64,000 nt of DNA from Rubrivirga sp046845755 (GTDB lineage Bacteria > Bacteroidota > Rhodothermia > Rhodothermales > Rubricoccaceae): contig NZ_CP177357.1 of the NCBI RefSeq assembly GCF_046845755.1, forward strand, positions 1,054,001 to 1,118,000. Direction: 5' to 3'. Under the pieces are notes generated by a model. That model ran no database searches, was not told the origin of the DNA, and saw nothing but the letters and a program-made list of their open reading frames with translations. Below are positions 61,504-64,000 of the stretch, one piece after another; within the stretch, counting starts at the first letter, position 1, and each line of letters starts with the position of its first letter. Position numbers and translations under genes: made by a program.

Positions 61504-62544
61504 ATGACTCCGACACCCATCGCCGTGCTCGGCGCCGGCAGCTGGGGCACGGCCCTGGCCGCCAGCCTCGCGCCCCGCCACCCCGTCCGCCTGTGGGCGC
61601 GGCGCCCCGAGGCCGCCGACGAGATCGCGCGGACGCGCCGCAACGAGCGCTACCTCCCCGGCGCCGACCTGCCCACCGAGATCGGCGTCACCGCCGACCT
61701 CGACGCCGCCATCGACGGGGCCGGCCTGTGGGTGGTCGCCGTGCCCAGCCAGTCCGTCCGCGACGTGATGGGACCGCTGGCGGACCGCGCGGGCGGCGTG
61801 ACGATCGCCTCGGTCGCCAAGGGCATCGAGAACGGGACGCTGCTGACGACGAGCGCCGTGCTCCGCGACGTGCTGCCGGCCGCCGACCCGGCGCGTGTGG
61901 GCGTGCTCTACGGGCCGAGCCACGCCGAGGAGGTCGCGCGCGAGAAGCCCACGAACGTCGTCGCCGCGTTCCCGGATGAGGGCGTGGCGCGAGCCGTCCA
62001 GCAGGCGTTTATGCGGCCCGCGCTCCGCGTCTACACGAACACCGACCTGGTCGGCGTCGAGATCGGCGGGTCGGTCAAAAACGTGATGGCGGTCGCCGCC
62101 GGGATGTCGGACGGGCTCGGGCTGGGCGACAACGCCAAGGCGGCGCTCGTGACGCGCGGGCTGGCCGAGATCACGCGGCTGGGGCTCGCGCTGGGTGCGG
62201 ACGCGCACACATTCGCCGGGCTGGCGGGCCTGGGCGATTTGGTCGTGACGTGCTTTAGCCAGCACAGCCGCAACCGGGCGTTCGGCGAGCGGGTCGGCGG
62301 GGGCGAGTCGGCGGAGGCCGCGCTTGCGCGCTCGTCGATGGTGGTCGAGGGCGTGCGGACGACGCAGTCGGTGAAGGCGCTGGCCGAGCGGCACGGCGTC
62401 GAGATGCCGATCACGGACGCCGTGTACGCGATCCTGTTCGAGGGGCTCGCGCCCGCCGACGCGGTCGGCCACCTGATGGAGCGGGATCCCAAACTGGAAG
62501 GCGCGCATTTCGACACGCCCGCGTTCGACGGCACGGAAGCGTGA
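61504..62544 (+). CDS. gpsA: NAD(P)H-dependent glycerol-3-phosphate dehydrogenase GpsA
   Basis: Makes sn-glycerol-3-phosphate from DHAP for phospholipid synthesis. 346 aa. Rossmann motif AVLGAGSWGTALAASLAPRH, WVVAVPSQSVRDVM, ASVAKGIENGTLLTTS, VLYGPSHAEEVAREKPTNVV, and the catalytic region VGVEIGGSVKNVMAVAAGMSDGLGLGDNAKAALVTRGLAEITRLG with the conserved Lys. FAGLAGLGDLVVTC and RNRAFGERVG are present. The first ATG after the intergenic repeat was chosen. Confidence 0.96.
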   Translation: MTPTPIAVLGAGSWGTALAASLAPRHPVRLWARRPEAADEIARTRRNERYLPGADLPTEIGVTADLDAAIDGAGLWVVAVPSQSVRDVMGPLADRAGGVTIASVAKGIENGTLLTTSAVLRDVLPAADPARVGVLYGPSHAEEVAREKPTNVVAAFPDEGVARAVQQAFMRPALRVYTNTDLVGVEIGGSVKNVMAVAAGMSDGLGLGDNAKAALVTRGLAEITRLGLALGADAHTFAGLAGLGDLVVTCFSQHSRNRAFGERVGGGESAEAALARSSMVVEGVRTTQSVKALAERHGVEMPITDAVYAILFEGLAPADAVGHLMERDPKLEGAHFDTPAFDGTEA

Positions 62545-62631
62545 CGGGTACGGGGCGCTGACTGCAGGGGAATGCACCCTCGGCTTGGCACGCCCGACTC
62601 GTCACGCATCACCGATCACTCCTCACCCGCA

Positions 62632-63300
62632 ATGACCACCAGCGACCTCCGGCGACTCGCGGCGATGGGGGAGGGCCGCCACCTCGAGTTCAAGAACCGC
62701 GTGCCCCGGCCCGAGCGGATCGCGCGCGAGGTGATCGCGCTCGCGAACACGGCCGGCGGCAAGGTGCTCCTGGGCGTCGATGACGACGGGACCGTGCTCG
62801 GCGTCAAGGACGCCCAGGAGGAGTTCTTCGCGCTCCAGCAAGCACTCGCGGACCGGATCCTGCCACCGGTCGACCTCGGCTTCGAGCCCGTCCGCGTCAG
62901 CCGCACGCGCGAGGCCCTCGTCGTCCACGTGCCCGCCAGCCCGGACCGGCCCCACGTCTTGAAGCCCGACCGCCGCCCCGACGGGACGTTGCCCAAGCAG
63001 CGCGCCTTCGTGCGCGTGGCCGACCAGTCCGTGGAGGCGTCCAAAGAAGCCGTGGCGCTGATGCGCGCCGAGGCGCGAGGCGACGCCGTCACGTTCACGT
63101 TCGGCGAGCCCGAGCGCAAGCTGCTCGCGTACCTCGAGCGCCACGAGCGGATCACCGTCCGCGAGTACGCCAAGCTCAACCAGATGCCGCCGTGGCGCGC
63201 GTCGAAAGCGTTGGTGACGCTGGCGCTGGCGGGGATCGTGACGCTGCACCCTCGCGAGGGCGGCGAGGACGTGTTCACGGCCGGCGCGACCGCGGCGTGA
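62632..63300 (+). CDS. AlbA_2 (Schlafen-type) domain protein, short
   Basis: A 222-aa protein. The N-terminal AlbA_2/Schlafen-like fold shows EGRHLEFKNRV, EVIALANTAGGKVLLGVDDDGTVLGVK and GFEPVRV-x-RTREALVVHVPASPDRPHVLK, and an RQRAFVRVADQSVEAS strand. It ends in a winged-helix-like segment (ERITVREYAKLNQMPPWRASKALVTLALAGIVTLHP). Most AlbA_2 proteins also carry a GHKL ATPase domain of 150+ residues; this one lacks it and may be a DNA-binding regulator or accessory factor. The start follows an AC-rich leader. Confidence 0.85.
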   Translation: MTTSDLRRLAAMGEGRHLEFKNRVPRPERIAREVIALANTAGGKVLLGVDDDGTVLGVKDAQEEFFALQQALADRILPPVDLGFEPVRVSRTREALVVHVPASPDRPHVLKPDRRPDGTLPKQRAFVRVADQSVEASKEAVALMRAEARGDAVTFTFGEPERKLLAYLERHERITVREYAKLNQMPPWRASKALVTLALAGIVTLHPREGGEDVFTAGATAA

Positions 63301-63373
63301 GGGGGTGCAATCGGACTACCCTTGCATGCGCACGCCCGCGTAGCCTTTGGGACGCCCATTCCCTCTCGGCCAG

Positions 63374-63847
63374 ATGCGCACCCTTGCCTGCTTCGCCCTC
63401 CTCGCCCTGATCGCCGCGTGCGACGCGGACCCGGTCGTCGGTCCGTTCGACCACCCGACCTACGACGTGTACCACGCCATGCTCATCACGTCCGACGGGG
63501 TCCCCGAGGTCAGCGCGAAGCTGGGGCTGGCCTTCTACGGGAATGACGCGGTGGTTCCGGGGGAGGACTGCCGCGGGGATGGCGGGTTCTACGGAGTCTG
63601 GGCCCCGGACACGCTCGGCGTCGAGGTCGAGGGGGCCGCGGTCGGCGGCGTCGGGTGCGGCGGCGAGGCCGTCCTCGTCGACCTTCTCAATAGCTCGTCT
63701 CATGAGGCCCCGGTCCGGTATCGCGTCGAGGGCTCCCGTGCCGACGGCCGGCTCGTGGGGACGTGGACGAGGGGCACGGAGGGCGTGGGGGGCATGGTCT
63801 CCGGGCGGCTCGTCAGGGCGGCGACCGAGCCCGTCGTCGTCCCGTAG
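63374..63847 (+). CDS. predicted lipoprotein, 157 aa
   Basis: Leader MRTLACFALLALIAACDADP with lipobox IAAC (Cys16). The mature part is a small beta-rich domain (AMLITSDGVPEVSAKLGLAFYGNDAVVPGEDCRGDGGFYGVWAPDTLGVEVEG...GRLVGTWTRGTEG) ending in a charged strand. The GTWTR and repeated G-x-W turns recall lipocalin-like or MORN-type folds, but no family is clear. Two Cys residues could form a disulfide. A TAGCCTTTG-like box lies upstream at about 63342. Confidence 0.65.
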   Translation: MRTLACFALLALIAACDADPVVGPFDHPTYDVYHAMLITSDGVPEVSAKLGLAFYGNDAVVPGEDCRGDGGFYGVWAPDTLGVEVEGAAVGGVGCGGEAVLVDLLNSSSHEAPVRYRVEGSRADGRLVGTWTRGTEGVGGMVSGRLVRAATEPVVVP

Positions 63848-63851
63848 CACC

Positions 63852-64000
63852 TCAGCACCCGACGGTCTCGTGCCGCGCGACGCGGCGGACGAACTGCCCG
63901 GGCCCGGCAGCTGAGGACAGGAAAAGGGCCGGGGCGCTGAGGTTGTAGTGGTTCGACTCGTCGACGAGCAGGTCGAGGCGGCCGTCGCCGTCGAGATCGC
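63852..64000 (-). CDS. C-terminal fragment of an FG-GAP/VCBS-repeat protein (5' end outside window)
   Basis: The frame is open at the right edge and ends at a TGA (63852-63854). The visible 49 residues include DLDGDGRLDLLVDES, the calcium-binding loop DxDGDGxxDL of an FG-GAP/VCBS repeat, followed by LFLSSAAGPGQFVRRV and a short tail ending in GC. Such repeats form beta-propellers in exported proteins. Nothing more can be said about the rest. Confidence 0.65.
   Translation of the reverse strand, partial: DLDGDGRLDLLVDESNHYNLSAPALFLSSAAGPGQFVRRVARHETVGC

Overview
The window is very GC-rich (roughly 70%), densely coded on both strands, and looks chromosomal. It reads as a member of the Rhodothermota/Bacteroidota side of the tree, probably a marine Rubricoccaceae-like bacterium (inference). 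The clues are a type IX secretion C-terminal sorting domain (42.1-42.7 kb), lipoproteins with Bacteroidota-type domains (DUF3124, DUF5916, FIMAH), DUF3667 and DUF6090 membrane proteins, an archaeal/fungal-type Asd, starts without obvious Shine-Dalgarno sequences, and an upstream element (TAGCTTCC, i.e. TAnnTT) that resembles the Bacteroidota -7 box TAnnTTTG. I found no rRNA, tRNA, CRISPR array, prophage or intact insertion sequence.

Layout. 0-6 kb: end of a DUF5916 outer-membrane protein, an SDR with a degenerate active site, a DUF3124 lipoprotein, an unrecognised 490-aa protein and purF. 6.3-12.4 kb: a long leftward operon with a CorC-like CBS protein, a class D beta-lactamase homologue, two NSS sodium symporters separated by a small one-pass membrane protein, and a DUF2279/VanZ-like protein. 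12.6-18.8 kb: ssb, mazG, a TIGR03435-like secreted protein, hisB, a lipoprotein and recQ. 19-20.4 kb: a lower-GC patch with a DUF6090 protein and an AAC(6')-like acetyltransferase. 20.7-29.2 kb: an ETR-like reductase, an FKBP lipoprotein, metG, dprA and several envelope proteins.

29.3-33.7 kb is the most suggestive region: a cystathionine-beta-synthase-like PLP enzyme next to two paralogous alpha-oxoamine synthases that flank a DUF3467 gene. Rhodothermota such as Salinibacter make sulfonolipids, whose base is built by a PLP beta-replacement enzyme (cysteate synthase) plus an alpha-oxoamine synthase (cysteate acyltransferase), so this block is a candidate sulfonolipid or sphingoid-base locus.

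34-64 kb is mainly central metabolism and envelope genes: an LptF/G permease, sucC, an orphan ABC ATPase, icd, ddl, murF, the pyruvate dehydrogenase genes pdhA-pdhB-pdhC, pckA, folD, asd and gpsA. Mixed in are GNAT enzymes, a PIN protein, an MscS channel, an AlbA_2 protein and an accessory patch of secreted proteins (42-45 kb) that includes a broken T9SS cargo gene. Several gaps carry dispersed palindromic repeats, and some families recur within the window.
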